A stretch of 62,229 bases of DNA from Lachnospiraceae bacterium. GTDB lineage: Bacteria; Bacillota; Clostridia; Lachnospirales; Lachnospiraceae. Both the position numbers and the translations under genes were made by a program. Location: positions 1 to 62,229 of the forward strand of contig JAGAIZ010000058.1 of NCBI GenBank assembly GCA_017626325.1, read 5' to 3'. The notes under the pieces were generated by a model. It saw only the letters and a program-made list of their open reading frames with translations. It did not search any database and was not told the origin of the DNA. This document shows positions 42,682 to 51,707 of this stretch, in pieces. Positions within the stretch are counted from its first letter, which is position 1. Each line of letters opens with the position of its first letter.

Positions 42682-42761
42682 TGCGCCGCATCGTTTCGTG
42701 AAAGCGAATGAGACGCTACATTGGTCCGGCTGAATAAGGAAATCTCAGGAAAGGAGTACAT

Positions 42762-44900
42762 ATGGCTGAGGAATATAACACAGAAGGAATGCTGGACGTA
42801 TATCTGTATGAGAATGAGCAGCTTTTGGAACAGCTTCAGGAAATGGTTCTGGAACAGAAGGATGCGGACAGCTTCGATCAGGACAGCATCAATGAAATCT
42901 TCCGTACCATGCATACCATTAAAGGTTCATCGGGCATTATGATGTTCGACAACATTACGGCGATTTCTCATAAGCTGGAAGACGTCTTCTATTATCTGAG
43001 AGAATCCCATCCACAGAATGTGCCCCACATCAAGCTGGTGGAGCATGTGCTGGAAGTGGCGGATTTCATCACAGATGAGATGGAGAAGATCAAAAGCGGC
43101 AATACGCCTGACGGCAATCCTGACGACATCATCAAAGAACTGGACGCGTTCCTGGAGACGATCAAGAGCGGTGCGGGAGAGGAAGTAGAGCCGCCGCCGG
43201 AGAACGTGCACGAGGAGCCCAAGCAGTTCTACATAGCGCCGGTTGCCACGGATGCCAGCAGGTTCTACAAGGTGTACATCACCTTCTCGCCGGATACGGT
43301 TATGGCGAATATCCATGCCTATAAGACGGTCTACGCGATGAAGGAAATCGCGGAGGATCTGCTCTATTCCCCGGAGGATATCATATCCGATGAGGGAAGC
43401 GCCGACGTGATTCTCAAGGAGGGCTTCAAGATTCTGCTCCAGGCGCAGTGTACGGAGGGAGACATCCGCAAGATCATTGGCGTTGGCTATGATATTGAGA
43501 AGGTCGATATTTATGAATGCAAGGCCGAGGAATTCCTGCAGGGCTTTGATTTCGGCGGGCCGGAACAGCAGATCGACCTGGACTCCAGCGTGGAGGTCAT
43601 CGAGGCCAGAGCGGGGCAGAAGGAGAATCAGGAGAAGCCGGCAGCCAAGCCCATGGCGCCGGGCGATTTCGTCATCAAGTCCAAGGAACCCGGCAAGATG
43701 AAGAAGTTAGCCAAGGATAAGCCCAAGAGCGAGAAGGCATCCTTTATCAGCGTCAACGTCAATAAGATGGATCTGCTGATGGACTTAATCGGCGAGCTTG
43801 TTATCTCTGAGTCTGTGGTGCTGCAGAATCCTGACTTGAAGGTGCCGGGGTTAAATCTTGCCAACTTCAACAAGGCGGCCGCGCAGATGTCCAAGATATC
43901 TACTGACCTGCAGAACGTTATCATGTCCATGCGTATGGTGCCCCTGACCAACCTGTTCCAGAAGATGAACCGTATTGTCTTCGATGTATCCAGAAAACTG
44001 GGCAAGGATATTGAGTTCGAGATGATCGGCGAGCATACAGAGGTGGATAAGAATATCATTGAGAATATTTCGGATCCTCTTATGCATCTGGTGCGCAACG
44101 CGGTGGATCACGGCATCGAGACGGCCGAGGAGCGTATACAGAGCGGCAAAGCGGATAAAGGCAAGGTGACATTGTCTGCCAGAACGGAAGCCGGTAAGGT
44201 ATGGATCAGTGTGACGGACAACGGCAAGGGCTTAGACAGAGAGAAGATTCTGGCCAAAGCAAAGAAACAGGGACTTCTGGATGAAGGCAAGGCGGAGAGC
44301 GCCTATACCGACAAGGAAATCTATCAGTTTATTACTCTGCCGGGCTTCTCCACCAACGAACAGGTGACGGAGTATTCGGGACGAGGCGTCGGCATGGACG
44401 TGGTGGTACAGAATATCCAGTCTATCGGCGGTACGCTGGAAATCGAGAGCGTGCCCGGCTTTGGCAGTACGATGTCCTTAAAGATTCCGCTGACGTTGGC
44501 GATTATCGACGGTATCGTGATGGAATCCGGCACTTCCTCTTTCGTTGTGGAGACGGGTGTGGTGAAGGAGTTCGTCAGTGTCAGGGAAGACATGATGATT
44601 CACGAGCCTAACGGAGAGGAATTCATTATGATCCGGGGAGAATGCTATCCGGTCATTCGTCTGGGAGAATGGTACGGCCTGAAGGAGTACCGCAGATCCG
44701 TGGAGGACGGCATGATGCTGATTTTCGAGGTGGAAGGCAAGACGATCTGCCTCTTCGTGGACAGGTTAATCGGCAAGCAGGAGATTGTAGTGAAGCCGAT
44801 TCCGTCTTATGTCAAAAAAGTAAAAGGACTCTCCGGCTGTACACAGCTTGGAGACGGCAGCATTGCGCTGATATTAGACCCGGTGGGCTTAATAGAGTAG
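42762..44900 (+). CDS. cheA: CheA chemotaxis histidine kinase
   Basis: The 712-residue protein has P1 with phospho-His51 (FRTMHTIKGSSGIMM), a P2-like middle (about 165-270), a dimerisation domain (SVNVNKMDLLMDLIGELVIS), HATPase (DPLMHLVRNAVDHGIET, VTDNGKGLDREKI, GRGVGMDVVVQNI) and a CheW-like P5 (IRGECYPVIRLGEW, FVDRLIGKQEIVVK). All catalytic features are present. It sits between the CheY-like gene and cheW in one operon and phosphorylates the REC proteins in response to receptor state. Confidence 0.95.
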   Translation: MAEEYNTEGMLDVYLYENEQLLEQLQEMVLEQKDADSFDQDSINEIFRTMHTIKGSSGIMMFDNITAISHKLEDVFYYLRESHPQNVPHIKLVEHVLEVADFITDEMEKIKSGNTPDGNPDDIIKELDAFLETIKSGAGEEVEPPPENVHEEPKQFYIAPVATDASRFYKVYITFSPDTVMANIHAYKTVYAMKEIAEDLLYSPEDIISDEGSADVILKEGFKILLQAQCTEGDIRKIIGVGYDIEKVDIYECKAEEFLQGFDFGGPEQQIDLDSSVEVIEARAGQKENQEKPAAKPMAPGDFVIKSKEPGKMKKLAKDKPKSEKASFISVNVNKMDLLMDLIGELVISESVVLQNPDLKVPGLNLANFNKAAAQMSKISTDLQNVIMSMRMVPLTNLFQKMNRIVFDVSRKLGKDIEFEMIGEHTEVDKNIIENISDPLMHLVRNAVDHGIETAEERIQSGKADKGKVTLSARTEAGKVWISVTDNGKGLDREKILAKAKKQGLLDEGKAESAYTDKEIYQFITLPGFSTNEQVTEYSGRGVGMDVVVQNIQSIGGTLEIESVPGFGSTMSLKIPLTLAIIDGIVMESGTSSFVVETGVVKEFVSVREDMMIHEPNGEEFIMIRGECYPVIRLGEWYGLKEYRRSVEDGMMLIFEVEGKTICLFVDRLIGKQEIVVKPIPSYVKKVKGLSGCTQLGDGSIALILDPVGLIE

Positions 44901-44922
44901 ACCAGGAAAGGAAGGTAGCCAT

Positions 44923-45474
44923 ATGGACGGCATCAGTGAATTGAACAGGCGCCCGGAGACAGTCGCAGGCGCGGCGGATGAGCATGATACCCAGAAAGGC
45001 AAATACATGACATTCAAATCCGGAAACGAGTATTTCGGGCTGAAAATCCAGTATGTGAATGAAATCATCGGTTTTCAGACGATTACGGCCATTCCGGAGA
45101 CGGAGGATTACATCAAGGGACTGATTAATTTAAGAGGCAAAATCATTCCTGTTATTGACGTAAGGCTCCGGTTTAAACAGCCTCCCTTTGAATATAACGA
45201 CAGAACCTGCATCATCGTCATCAATGTAAAATCTACGGTGGTGGGACTGATCGTGGAGAAGATAGCCGAGGTAGTGGAGATCAAAGAGGAAAATATCCTG
45301 CCGCCTCCCACGATCGGACGTTCTGATAAGACCCAGAACAAGTACGTATACGGCATCGGCAAGGTGGGAGACTCCGTGAAGCTTCTGCTGGATCCCGATA
45401 AGCTTCTGAATGATGAAGATATGTCACTGATAGAACAGGTTAAAGACATCGACGTGCAAGAGAGAGAGGTATAG
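44923..45474 (+). CDS. cheW: CheW coupling protein
   Basis: The 183-residue protein has a CheW domain from about residue 25 ([59 protein letters not shown]) with a 24-residue hydrophilic N-terminal extension. It bridges receptors and CheA at the membrane. Placed between cheA and a receptor gene, with 4 bases to the latter. GGAAGGTAG upstream supports the start. Confidence 0.94.
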   Translation: MDGISELNRRPETVAGAADEHDTQKGKYMTFKSGNEYFGLKIQYVNEIIGFQTITAIPETEDYIKGLINLRGKIIPVIDVRLRFKQPPFEYNDRTCIIVINVKSTVVGLIVEKIAEVVEIKEENILPPPTIGRSDKTQNKYVYGIGKVGDSVKLLLDPDKLLNDEDMSLIEQVKDIDVQEREV

Positions 45475-45478
45475 GACA

Positions 45479-46816
45479 ATGAAGGACATGAAAATTCGCA
45501 CCAAATTACTGATCGGCTATGCCATTCCGATCATACTGACAATCATCAATACGATTGTGGCCATCACGATTACGAGAAATATTCTGCATGCGGAGGATCC
45601 GGAGACTTACTTCAGGAACGGCGTAGCCGTGTTCCTGTGCGTAGTGCTTGTGGCGATTATCATGACGCTGATCTCGTCCGCATACAATCTCAAGGTGATC
45701 CAGACGTCTCTGGACCAGCTCGTCGGCGCTTCCAGGGAGATTGCGGAAGGACGTGTGGATATCGAACTGGTAAAATACAACAACGATGAATTCGGCGAAC
45801 TTATTGACGAGTACCAGAAGGTGATTAACAATGTCAAATATCAGGCTAAGGTCGCGGAGGAAGTATCCAAGGGAAATCTCACGCTTGATGTAAAGCCGGT
45901 CTCTAACGACGATCTGCTGGGCAATTCCCTGAAGAAGCTGGTTGAAGATAACAGACGCGTGCTGGGTAATATCAGCGACGCAGGCTACCAGGTTACGATC
46001 GGCGCGTCCCAGGTGGCGAGCGCAAGCCAGTCTCTGGCACAGGGGTCTACGCAGCAGGCAAGCGCCATCCAGCAGATTACCGCTTCCATCGATGAGATTG
46101 CGGATAAGACGAAGCAGAATGCGGAGGAAGCGAATTCGGCGGCGTCTCTTGTGGAGAAAGCGATCGAGGATGTGAAGCACGGCAACGAGCAGATGCGCGG
46201 CATGATGTCCGCGATGCAGGATATTAACAAATCCTCCGAAAGTATTTCCAAAATCATTAAGGTGATTGACGATATTGCGTTCCAGACTAACATACTTGCG
46301 CTGAACGCGGCTGTAGAAGCGGCAAGAGCCGGAGAAGCGGGTAAAGGCTTCGCGGTAGTGGCGGAAGAAGTCAGAAGCCTGGCTGCCAAGAGCGCGGCGG
46401 CGGCTTCCGAGACGGCAGAGCTGATCGAGGATTCCATCAGCAAGGTAGGGCTGGGATCCGAAATCGCGGATGAGACAGCCAAGGCGCTGGGCGTTATCAC
46501 AGATGTGGTGCAGCAGAGCGAAGTGCTGATTAACGACATTGCGCAGACCTCCAACTATCAGGCGACGGCGGTAGCGCAGATCGAGCAGGCGATCACACAG
46601 GTTTCTCAGGTAGTGCAGACCAACTCGGCGACCAGTGAGGAATGTGCGGCGGCAAGCGAGGAACTGTCCAACCAGGCGGCAAGGATGCGGGATATGCTGT
46701 CTGTCTATAATCTTGGCAGACCGCAGGGCGGCATGGCTGCCAACAATTCCTATGCGCCGTCCGCTAACGCCAATGAGAAGATTATCTCCCTTGGCGACGG
46801 ATTCGGGAAGTATTAA
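45479..46816 (+). CDS. Chemoreceptor with minimal external domain
   Basis: The 445-residue receptor has two membrane segments (about 11-32 and 48-68) with only some 15 residues outside ([12 protein letters not shown]). HAMP ([20 protein letters not shown]) and a signalling hairpin ([18 protein letters not shown]) follow. It has no room for a ligand-binding domain, so it may sense the membrane, a partner protein or an internal signal. It is the operon's own receptor, four bases after cheW, and may work through an external sensor such as the SBP lipoprotein. A strong terminator follows. Confidence 0.92.
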   Translation: MKDMKIRTKLLIGYAIPIILTIINTIVAITITRNILHAEDPETYFRNGVAVFLCVVLVAIIMTLISSAYNLKVIQTSLDQLVGASREIAEGRVDIELVKYNNDEFGELIDEYQKVINNVKYQAKVAEEVSKGNLTLDVKPVSNDDLLGNSLKKLVEDNRRVLGNISDAGYQVTIGASQVASASQSLAQGSTQQASAIQQITASIDEIADKTKQNAEEANSAASLVEKAIEDVKHGNEQMRGMMSAMQDINKSSESISKIIKVIDDIAFQTNILALNAAVEAARAGEAGKGFAVVAEEVRSLAAKSAAAASETAELIEDSISKVGLGSEIADETAKALGVITDVVQQSEVLINDIAQTSNYQATAVAQIEQAITQVSQVVQTNSATSEECAAASEELSNQAARMRDMLSVYNLGRPQGGMAANNSYAPSANANEKIISLGDGFGKY

Positions 46817-46904
46817 GAGTTGGAAATAAGTGAGAGCATAATATAGAACAGCCATATAAAGAGATGATGCGGCGTACGCGCTGTAGAGTATATATGGTAA
46901 TCAG

Positions 46905-46939
46905 ACAGCGGACTTCCACGGGGAGTCCGCTGTTGTTTT
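46905..46939 (+). terminator. Terminator of the che operon
   Basis: ACAGCGGACT pairs exactly with AGTCCGCTGT (46924-46933), followed by TGTTTT. Confidence 0.88.
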
Positions 46940-46999
46940 GGGGATACGGGGATGGGGGATACGGTAACAGACGCTGTCACAGGGATGCGGCAAAAGGGC

Positions 47000-47028
47000 T
47001 TGCTATTTTCCGTGAAATACCGTAAACT
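47000..47028 (+). promoter_or_regulatory. Promoter of the second Hpt gene (motif shared with 32144)
   Basis: TTGCTA at 47000-47005, 17-base spacer, TAAACT at 47023-47028; AAATACCGTAAACT is identical to 32159-32172 and the flanks are similar. Confidence 0.6.
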
Positions 47029-47110
47029 AAAAACAGTTTATGAGGCGGTGGTGAGAATCGCGCAGAGAGATCTCATAGAGATAAAGAATAAAATCAGATG
47101 GGGGATTACG

Positions 47111-47458
47111 ATGAAAGAACAATTGATGGCGCTGAAAGTACAATATGACGAAGTACTGGGACGTTTTCTGGGGAAAGAGGATTTCTATCTGAGAATGCTT
47201 AAGAAATTCCTGGACGACAAGAATTTCGAAGGGCTGGAAATGGCGGTGCAGGCGAAGGAATGGCCGGAGGCTTTTAAATATGCCCATACTGTGAAGGGTC
47301 TGTGCGGTAATCTTGGTCTGGATGGTATTCTGGAATATGTGGCGCCCCTGACAGAAGAACTGCGTAATGAGCCGTATAGCGAGGGCAGGATCGCGGAGTA
47401 TATGTCCGGTGCGGCGGAGCAGTACAGGAAAGCGGTAGAGGTGATTTCTGCCCTGTAG
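47111..47458 (+). CDS. Hpt-domain phosphotransfer protein 2
   Basis: The 115-residue helical protein has the Hpt site FKYAHTVKGLCGNLGLDGIL. It resembles the Hpt at 35261 (AHSIKGVYANLGLDPIAG) and is probably a paralogue. The ATG at 47111 has a GGGGG tract at 9 bases; longer readings lack sites. It stands after the che terminator with its own promoter, whose sequence repeats that of the SBP-kinase operon, so it may belong to the same phosphorelay. Confidence 0.88.
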   Translation: MKEQLMALKVQYDEVLGRFLGKEDFYLRMLKKFLDDKNFEGLEMAVQAKEWPEAFKYAHTVKGLCGNLGLDGILEYVAPLTEELRNEPYSEGRIAEYMSGAAEQYRKAVEVISAL

Positions 47459-47631
47459 GCGACGCGTTTTGCAATGGATGCAGGGGATTTGGCGAGTGGC
47501 GGCGGTTTTGCACACTCGCATTTGTTTTCCGGACAGTAAACCGGGGAAGCAGGGAACTGCTGCCGGCGCTGCGGAGGAAACAGGACGATCTGTGACCTGC
47601 CGCAAAGACGCGGCAGGTGTGGAGTATAAGA

Positions 47632-48387
47632 ATGAGGCAAAGGGTGTTGATGTTACTTTGTATTTTGGCGGCGGTGCTCTGCTTCGGGTACTGCCTGATG
47701 ACAGGCCTGGCCAGGTCGGGCAGTCGTTTCTATCTGGTGTGGGCGGCAGCGGGCCTGTGCTTCGGGTTCCTGGCATGTGCGATACGATTTGACTGGTGGT
47801 CCGGGCTGCCTGCACTGCTGCGGCACGGTATCGTGCTTCTGGCGGCTGTGGGCACGCTGCTTTTCGTCGTGGTGGAGGGCTGTATCTTAAGCTGTTATCA
47901 CGCGCAGGGGGAAGAGGATCTGGATTATATCATCGTGCTGGGCGCACAGATGAAGGAGAGCGGTCCCAGCGTGGTGCTGCAGTTCCGGCTGGATAAGGCC
48001 TATGATTATCTGACAGAGAATGAGAATACTATCTGTATCGTATCCGGCGGGCAGGGAGCCAACGAGCCTTGCAGCGAGGCGGAAGGCATGTATCGGTATC
48101 TGGTGGGAAGGGGGATTCCCGCTTCCCGTATCGTAATGGAGGATCAGTCCACGGATACCTCTGAAAATATAGCCTACAGTGCGAAGCTGATTGGAAATGA
48201 TCAGGCGAAGGTGGGGATTGTGACGAACAATTTCCATGTTTTCCGCGGCGTGCAGCTTGCGCGCCATGCCGGGTTTGAGAATGTCTGCGGCATTGCCGCG
48301 CAGTCGGATATCTATTTCCTGTGCAATAATATGGTGCGGGAGTTTTTCGGCGTCGTGAAAGACACGGTGTGCGGGAACCTGTGGTGA
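47632..48387 (+). CDS. YdcF-family (DUF218/ElyC) protein
   Basis: The 251-residue protein has three N-terminal membrane helices (about 2-85) and a DUF218 domain with DYIIVLGAQMKESGPSVVL, ICIVSGGQGANEPCSEAEGM, IVMEDQSTDTSENIAYSAKL and VGIVTNNFHVFRGVQLARH. The family includes SanA, ElyC and YdcF, linked to envelope barrier functions; the substrate is unknown. GGAG at 47621-47624 serves the ATG at 47632. Confidence 0.9.
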   Translation: MRQRVLMLLCILAAVLCFGYCLMTGLARSGSRFYLVWAAAGLCFGFLACAIRFDWWSGLPALLRHGIVLLAAVGTLLFVVVEGCILSCYHAQGEEDLDYIIVLGAQMKESGPSVVLQFRLDKAYDYLTENENTICIVSGGQGANEPCSEAEGMYRYLVGRGIPASRIVMEDQSTDTSENIAYSAKLIGNDQAKVGIVTNNFHVFRGVQLARHAGFENVCGIAAQSDIYFLCNNMVREFFGVVKDTVCGNLW

Positions 48388-48445
48388 ACGGCGGATTAGC
48401 GGATGTCTGAGACGCCTTTCGGGAAGCTGCGTTATGGGTTTCCGC

Positions 48446-48474
48446 TTGGATTCGGGTCAGCGGTGTGGTATGAT
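48446..48474 (+). promoter_or_regulatory. Promoter of the TPR lipoprotein
   Basis: TTGGAT at 48446-48451, 17-base spacer, TATGAT at 48469-48474; the leader of about 200 bases carries the 33-base repeat. Confidence 0.6.
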
Positions 48475-48592
48475 GGAATGGGCTGGGATGCTGTTCTTGA
48501 GAAGCGCCTTGCGGCTGTGAGCAGCAGAGGCCATCCAGAGTAAGGGCCGCGGAAAAGCGGATATCATCAAGAATAAGGATGGCAGAAAAGCC

Positions 48593-48645
48593 AAGGATGT
48601 TAAGAGTAAGGACTGCAAAGAAGCGAAGGATGTTAAGAGTAAGGA
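48593..48645. repeat. Two copies of a 20-base repeat, period 33
   Basis: AAGGATGTTAAGAGTAAGGA occurs at 48593-48612 and 48626-48645. The open frame across it reads lysine-rich (KDVKSKDCKEAKDVKSKDC) but has no start codon. Intergenic leader of the TPR lipoprotein. Confidence 0.8.
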
Positions 48646-48687
48646 TTGCGGAGAAACAAAAGAAATAGAGAAAAGAACTGGTATAAC

Positions 48688-49755
48688 ATGAAGAGAGAAA
48701 AAAGGCTATGGAAAATAAAAGCAGGCTGCGCGGCGGTTCTGCTGTCAGCGGGACTGCTCCTTAGCGCCTGCGGAGCGGGCGAGACGGCAAGCGACACGTC
48801 CCGGGGCATGGCGGCGGTGGAGGCGCTGGATTACGAGACGGCGCTTGCGCATTTTCAGGCAGCGGAGGAAAACGGCGAAGATCTAAGGCTGCTCTATCGC
48901 GGTATGGGTCTTGCCTATATGGGCATGACGGATTACGAGAATGCGATCCTCTATCTGGAGGCGGCGCTGCGGTTAAGCGACGGCAATGTGGAGGATATGG
49001 ATTTCGATATGAATTATTATCTTGCCACAGCGTATTATAAGAATGGACAGCTTGCGGAGGCGTCGGGTGTCTATGATGCGATCCTGGCGCTGCGCCCGAG
49101 GGAAAAGGACGCATTCTATCTGCGCGGCTGTGTGAAATTATCCCAGAATGATTTCGAAGGGGCGCAGGCGGATTTTGATGCCGCCATTTCGCTGGACAGG
49201 CAGAACTATGATCAATTGATACGAATCTATATGGCGCTTGAGGAGTACGGCTATAAGGAAGCGGGTCAGGGTTATCTGCAAACAGCCATGTCGGAGAACG
49301 AGAAGTCCATCTCTGATTATGACATGGGGCGGATCTGCTTCTATTTGGAGGATTATGAGAATGCCCGCAATTATCTGACGAAATTGAAGACAGAGACGGA
49401 TTACGGCGCGGCACTGTATCTTGGCAGAACCTATGAGGCGCTGGGGGATTATAATTATGCGTCCAGTATCTATGCGGGCTATACGGAGAACGACCAGAGC
49501 AAAGCGGAGATCTATAACCAGCTTGGACTGTGCCGGATGCAGATGGGAGAGTACGAACTTGCTCTTGCCGCTTTCCAGGCGGCGATGAATATCGAAGACA
49601 ACGGCATGATGCAGACTTTGAAATTCAATGAAATCGTTACCTATGAATATATGGGAGAATATAAGACGGCGGCGGCGCTGATGAACAGCTATCTTAAGGC
49701 ATACCCCGACGATACGAAGGCGAAGCGGGAGTACGAGTTTCTGCAGACCAGATAA
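48688..49755 (+). CDS. TPR-repeat lipoprotein
   Basis: The 355-residue protein has a lipoprotein signal (AGCAAVLLSAGLLLSACGAG, lipobox LSAC) and about eight tetratricopeptide repeats (DYENAILYLEAALRLSDGN, QLAEASGVYDAILALRPRE, DFEGAQADFDAAISLDRQN, EYELALAAFQAAMNIEDNG). It is an outer-face membrane-anchored scaffold for protein-protein contact. The partner is unknown. The ribosome site is weak, so longer N-termini from 48646 cannot be excluded, but the signal peptide supports 48688. Confidence 0.88.
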   Translation: MKREKRLWKIKAGCAAVLLSAGLLLSACGAGETASDTSRGMAAVEALDYETALAHFQAAEENGEDLRLLYRGMGLAYMGMTDYENAILYLEAALRLSDGNVEDMDFDMNYYLATAYYKNGQLAEASGVYDAILALRPREKDAFYLRGCVKLSQNDFEGAQADFDAAISLDRQNYDQLIRIYMALEEYGYKEAGQGYLQTAMSENEKSISDYDMGRICFYLEDYENARNYLTKLKTETDYGAALYLGRTYEALGDYNYASSIYAGYTENDQSKAEIYNQLGLCRMQMGEYELALAAFQAAMNIEDNGMMQTLKFNEIVTYEYMGEYKTAAALMNSYLKAYPDDTKAKREYEFLQTR

Positions 49756-49836
49756 GAATTGACAATCAAAAGAGCCGATGGTAGTATTTTAACAAAAGTA
49801 CGACATTCGGTCAGAAGAGAAAGGTATGGTAAAGCT

Positions 49837-50241
49837 ATGAAGGATACTTTCTTGCGTGTAAAAGGAATTATTAAGAAGGACGACAAATATCTGCTGATCA
49901 AGAGATGGGTGGATGACCGTATTCCGGATCCTTTCGTATGGGAATTTATCGACGCTGAGGTCAATCACGGCGAGGCGCCGGACGATACGGTACTGCGCGC
50001 TATTAACGAGCTGCTTTCTGTGGGCGGTAAGATTGAGAAGATTGAATATACCTGGTCCAGTATGCTGGGAGACACACATTGTGTCGGTATTGCGTACATA
50101 TGCTCCATCGCGGAGGAAGACGAAGCCAATATTGTGCTGCCCGAGGAATTCGGCGAGTGGATCTGGGTGACGAGAGATGAGATTCCGCTGTATATTGAGA
50201 ACCAGTACGTGCTCAAGGATATAGAGGGCAAGGCGCTGTAA
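49837..50241 (+). CDS. Nudix-fold protein with degenerate Nudix box
   Basis: The 134-residue protein has the Nudix fold (VKGIIKKDDKYLLIKRWV, SSMLGDTHCVGIAYICS, EEFGEWIWVTRDEIPLYIE). The Nudix box reads HGEAPDDTVLRAINELLSVG where REUxEExG is needed: Glu after Arg is Ala and the second Glu of the EE pair is Leu. Metal-dependent hydrolysis is therefore doubtful, and it may bind a nucleotide. It precedes pyrF by 46 bases and may be co-transcribed. The start at 49837 is uncertain because the ribosome site is poor. Confidence 0.75.
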   Translation: MKDTFLRVKGIIKKDDKYLLIKRWVDDRIPDPFVWEFIDAEVNHGEAPDDTVLRAINELLSVGGKIEKIEYTWSSMLGDTHCVGIAYICSIAEEDEANIVLPEEFGEWIWVTRDEIPLYIENQYVLKDIEGKAL

Positions 50242-50287
50242 GGGGCAGAAGTGACAAAGGCATTGTGCCGGAAGGAAGGATAATCCT

Positions 50288-51229
50288 ATGATTAACAAAT
50301 TAGTGGAAAATATCAGGAGAACAGGCGCGCCTATCGTGGTCGGCTTAGATCCGATGCTTAAGTATGTGCCGAAGCATATCCGGAAGAAGGCTTACGACGA
50401 GTATGGCGAGACTCTGAAAGGGGCGGCAGAAGCTGTCTGGCAGTATAATAAGGAAATTGTGGACGCGGTGTACGATCTGATTCCTGCAGTAAAGCCTCAG
50501 ATAGCCATGTACGAACAGTTCGGCATCGAGGGGCTGATTGCTTTTCAGAAGACGGTTGCATACTGCAAGGAGAAGGGGCTGGTAGTCATCGGCGATATCA
50601 AACGCGGCGACATCGGTTCTACTTCGGAAGCTTATGCGGTGGGACATCTGGGTAAGGTGCAGGTGGGCAGCAGCATGTATTACGGCTTCGATGAGGACTT
50701 CGTTACTGTGAATCCTTATCTTGGTTCTGACGGTGTGAATCCGTTTATCAAGGTCTGCAGGGAAGAGAAGAAGGGCTTATTTATTCTGGTGAAGACCTCC
50801 AATCCCAGCAGCGGCGAGTTTCAGGACCGCCTGGTGAAGTGTGAAGACGGTACGGAGAGACCCCTGTATGAAGTTGTGGGCGAGAAGGTGGCTCAGTGGG
50901 GCGCCGACTGTATGGGCGATTCCTACAGCTATATCGGCGCGGTGGTAGGCGCTACCTATCCGGAAATGGGCAAGGTGCTCCGCAAGGTAATGCCGAAATC
51001 CTTTATCCTTGTACCGGGCTACGGTGCACAGGGCGGTAAGGGCGCGGATCTGGTGCATTTCTTTAATGAAGACGGTCTGGGCGCGATTGTGAATTCCTCC
51101 CGGGGAATTATCGCAGCCTATCAGCAGGAGAAATACGCGAAATACGGGGAAGAGAACTTCGCGGAGGCTTCCCGGGCGGCAGTGCTTGAGATGAAAGAAG
51201 ACATCGCGGGCGCGCTGGAGAACCGGTAG
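50288..51229 (+). CDS. pyrF: Orotidine 5'-phosphate decarboxylase
   Basis: The 313-residue protein is a type 2 (long) OMP decarboxylase: VVGLDPMLKYVPKHIRKK, AVKPQIAMYEQFGIEGL, the catalytic VVIGDIKRGDIGSTSEAYA (Asp-Lys-x-x-Asp) and FILVPGYGAQGGKGADLVHF. It makes UMP in the last step of de novo pyrimidine synthesis. pyrE lies 4.4 kb downstream, separated by a receptor and a toxin-antitoxin pair. GGAAGGAAGGA precedes the ATG. A strong terminator follows. Confidence 0.95.
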   Translation: MINKLVENIRRTGAPIVVGLDPMLKYVPKHIRKKAYDEYGETLKGAAEAVWQYNKEIVDAVYDLIPAVKPQIAMYEQFGIEGLIAFQKTVAYCKEKGLVVIGDIKRGDIGSTSEAYAVGHLGKVQVGSSMYYGFDEDFVTVNPYLGSDGVNPFIKVCREEKKGLFILVKTSNPSSGEFQDRLVKCEDGTERPLYEVVGEKVAQWGADCMGDSYSYIGAVVGATYPEMGKVLRKVMPKSFILVPGYGAQGGKGADLVHFFNEDGLGAIVNSSRGIIAAYQQEKYAKYGEENFAEASRAAVLEMKEDIAGALENR

Positions 51230-51259
51230 GTCAGCGAAGGCGATATTGCTGCGGAAGAT

Positions 51260-51319
51260 AAATCCGGCATGTACAGAAGAAAGGAAGGAAATCCTGCATT
51301 TTGTACCTGCCGGATTTTT
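51260..51319 (+). terminator. Terminator of pyrF
   Basis: AAATCCGGCA and GTAC pair with GTAC and TGCCGGATTTTT with small bulges; typical of pyrF terminators. Confidence 0.88.
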
Positions 51320-51365
51320 GCGTTCCTGCAAATCGTACAGCGCATGTGGCAGGGGAAACATGCGT

Positions 51366-51417
51366 AGTATACATGCGGAGTATACATGCGGAGTATACAT
51401 GCAGAGTATACAGGCAT
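51366..51417. repeat. Tandem 13-base repeat, four copies
   Basis: AGTATACATGCGG at 51366-51378 is repeated at 51379-51391, then at 51392-51404 with one change and 51405-51417 with more. Every copy holds the palindrome GTATAC. The remainder of 51320-51600 has no gene and only a small CAGCATAT-type hairpin near 51440. Confidence 0.85.
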
Positions 51418-51612
51418 ACTCTGCCTGCAGGATTAATATGCTGCATCAGCATATAGTCTGCGGCTGGATGAAATGCGTATTTGGAATACATTCAAACAGC
51501 AATTTGACGGTACTTATTTTGCCAAAATAAAATAATACAGACAGTCTGCATAATTTTTAATAGAAATAAATGAATAATATGGCAAAAATGATGAGTTTTC
51601 CATCCAAAACGC

Positions 51613-51653
51613 TTGCAGAAAATGGTGCAAGGTTTATAATAGTACTATAGTAC
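51613..51653 (+). promoter_or_regulatory. Receptor promoter with palindrome at the start site
   Basis: TTGCAG at 51613-51618, 16-base spacer, consensus TATAAT at 51635-51640, then the perfect palindrome GTACTATAGTAC at 51642-51653 over the expected start site. A repressor operator is plausible. Confidence 0.6.
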
Positions 51654-51707
51654 CAATGACGGAACGCGGTGTCTGGGCATTGGAGAAGATGGAAGGAGTA
51701 ATGGGGG

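Noticed and set aside
45506-46855. 449-codon minus-strand frame opposite the chemoreceptor
   Set aside because: Shadow of the receptor's biased codon use; Arg/Leu/His-rich, no domain, no start signal.
46952-47110. Upstream extension of the second Hpt protein
   Set aside because: The promoter at 47000-47028 lies inside it and only the ATG at 47111 has a ribosome site.
48535-48690. Lysine-rich repeat-coding peptide in the TPR leader
   Set aside because: The open frame has no ATG, GTG or TTG start after the preceding stop.
51366-51417. CRISPR array
   Set aside because: Units are 13 bases, directly adjacent and without spacers.
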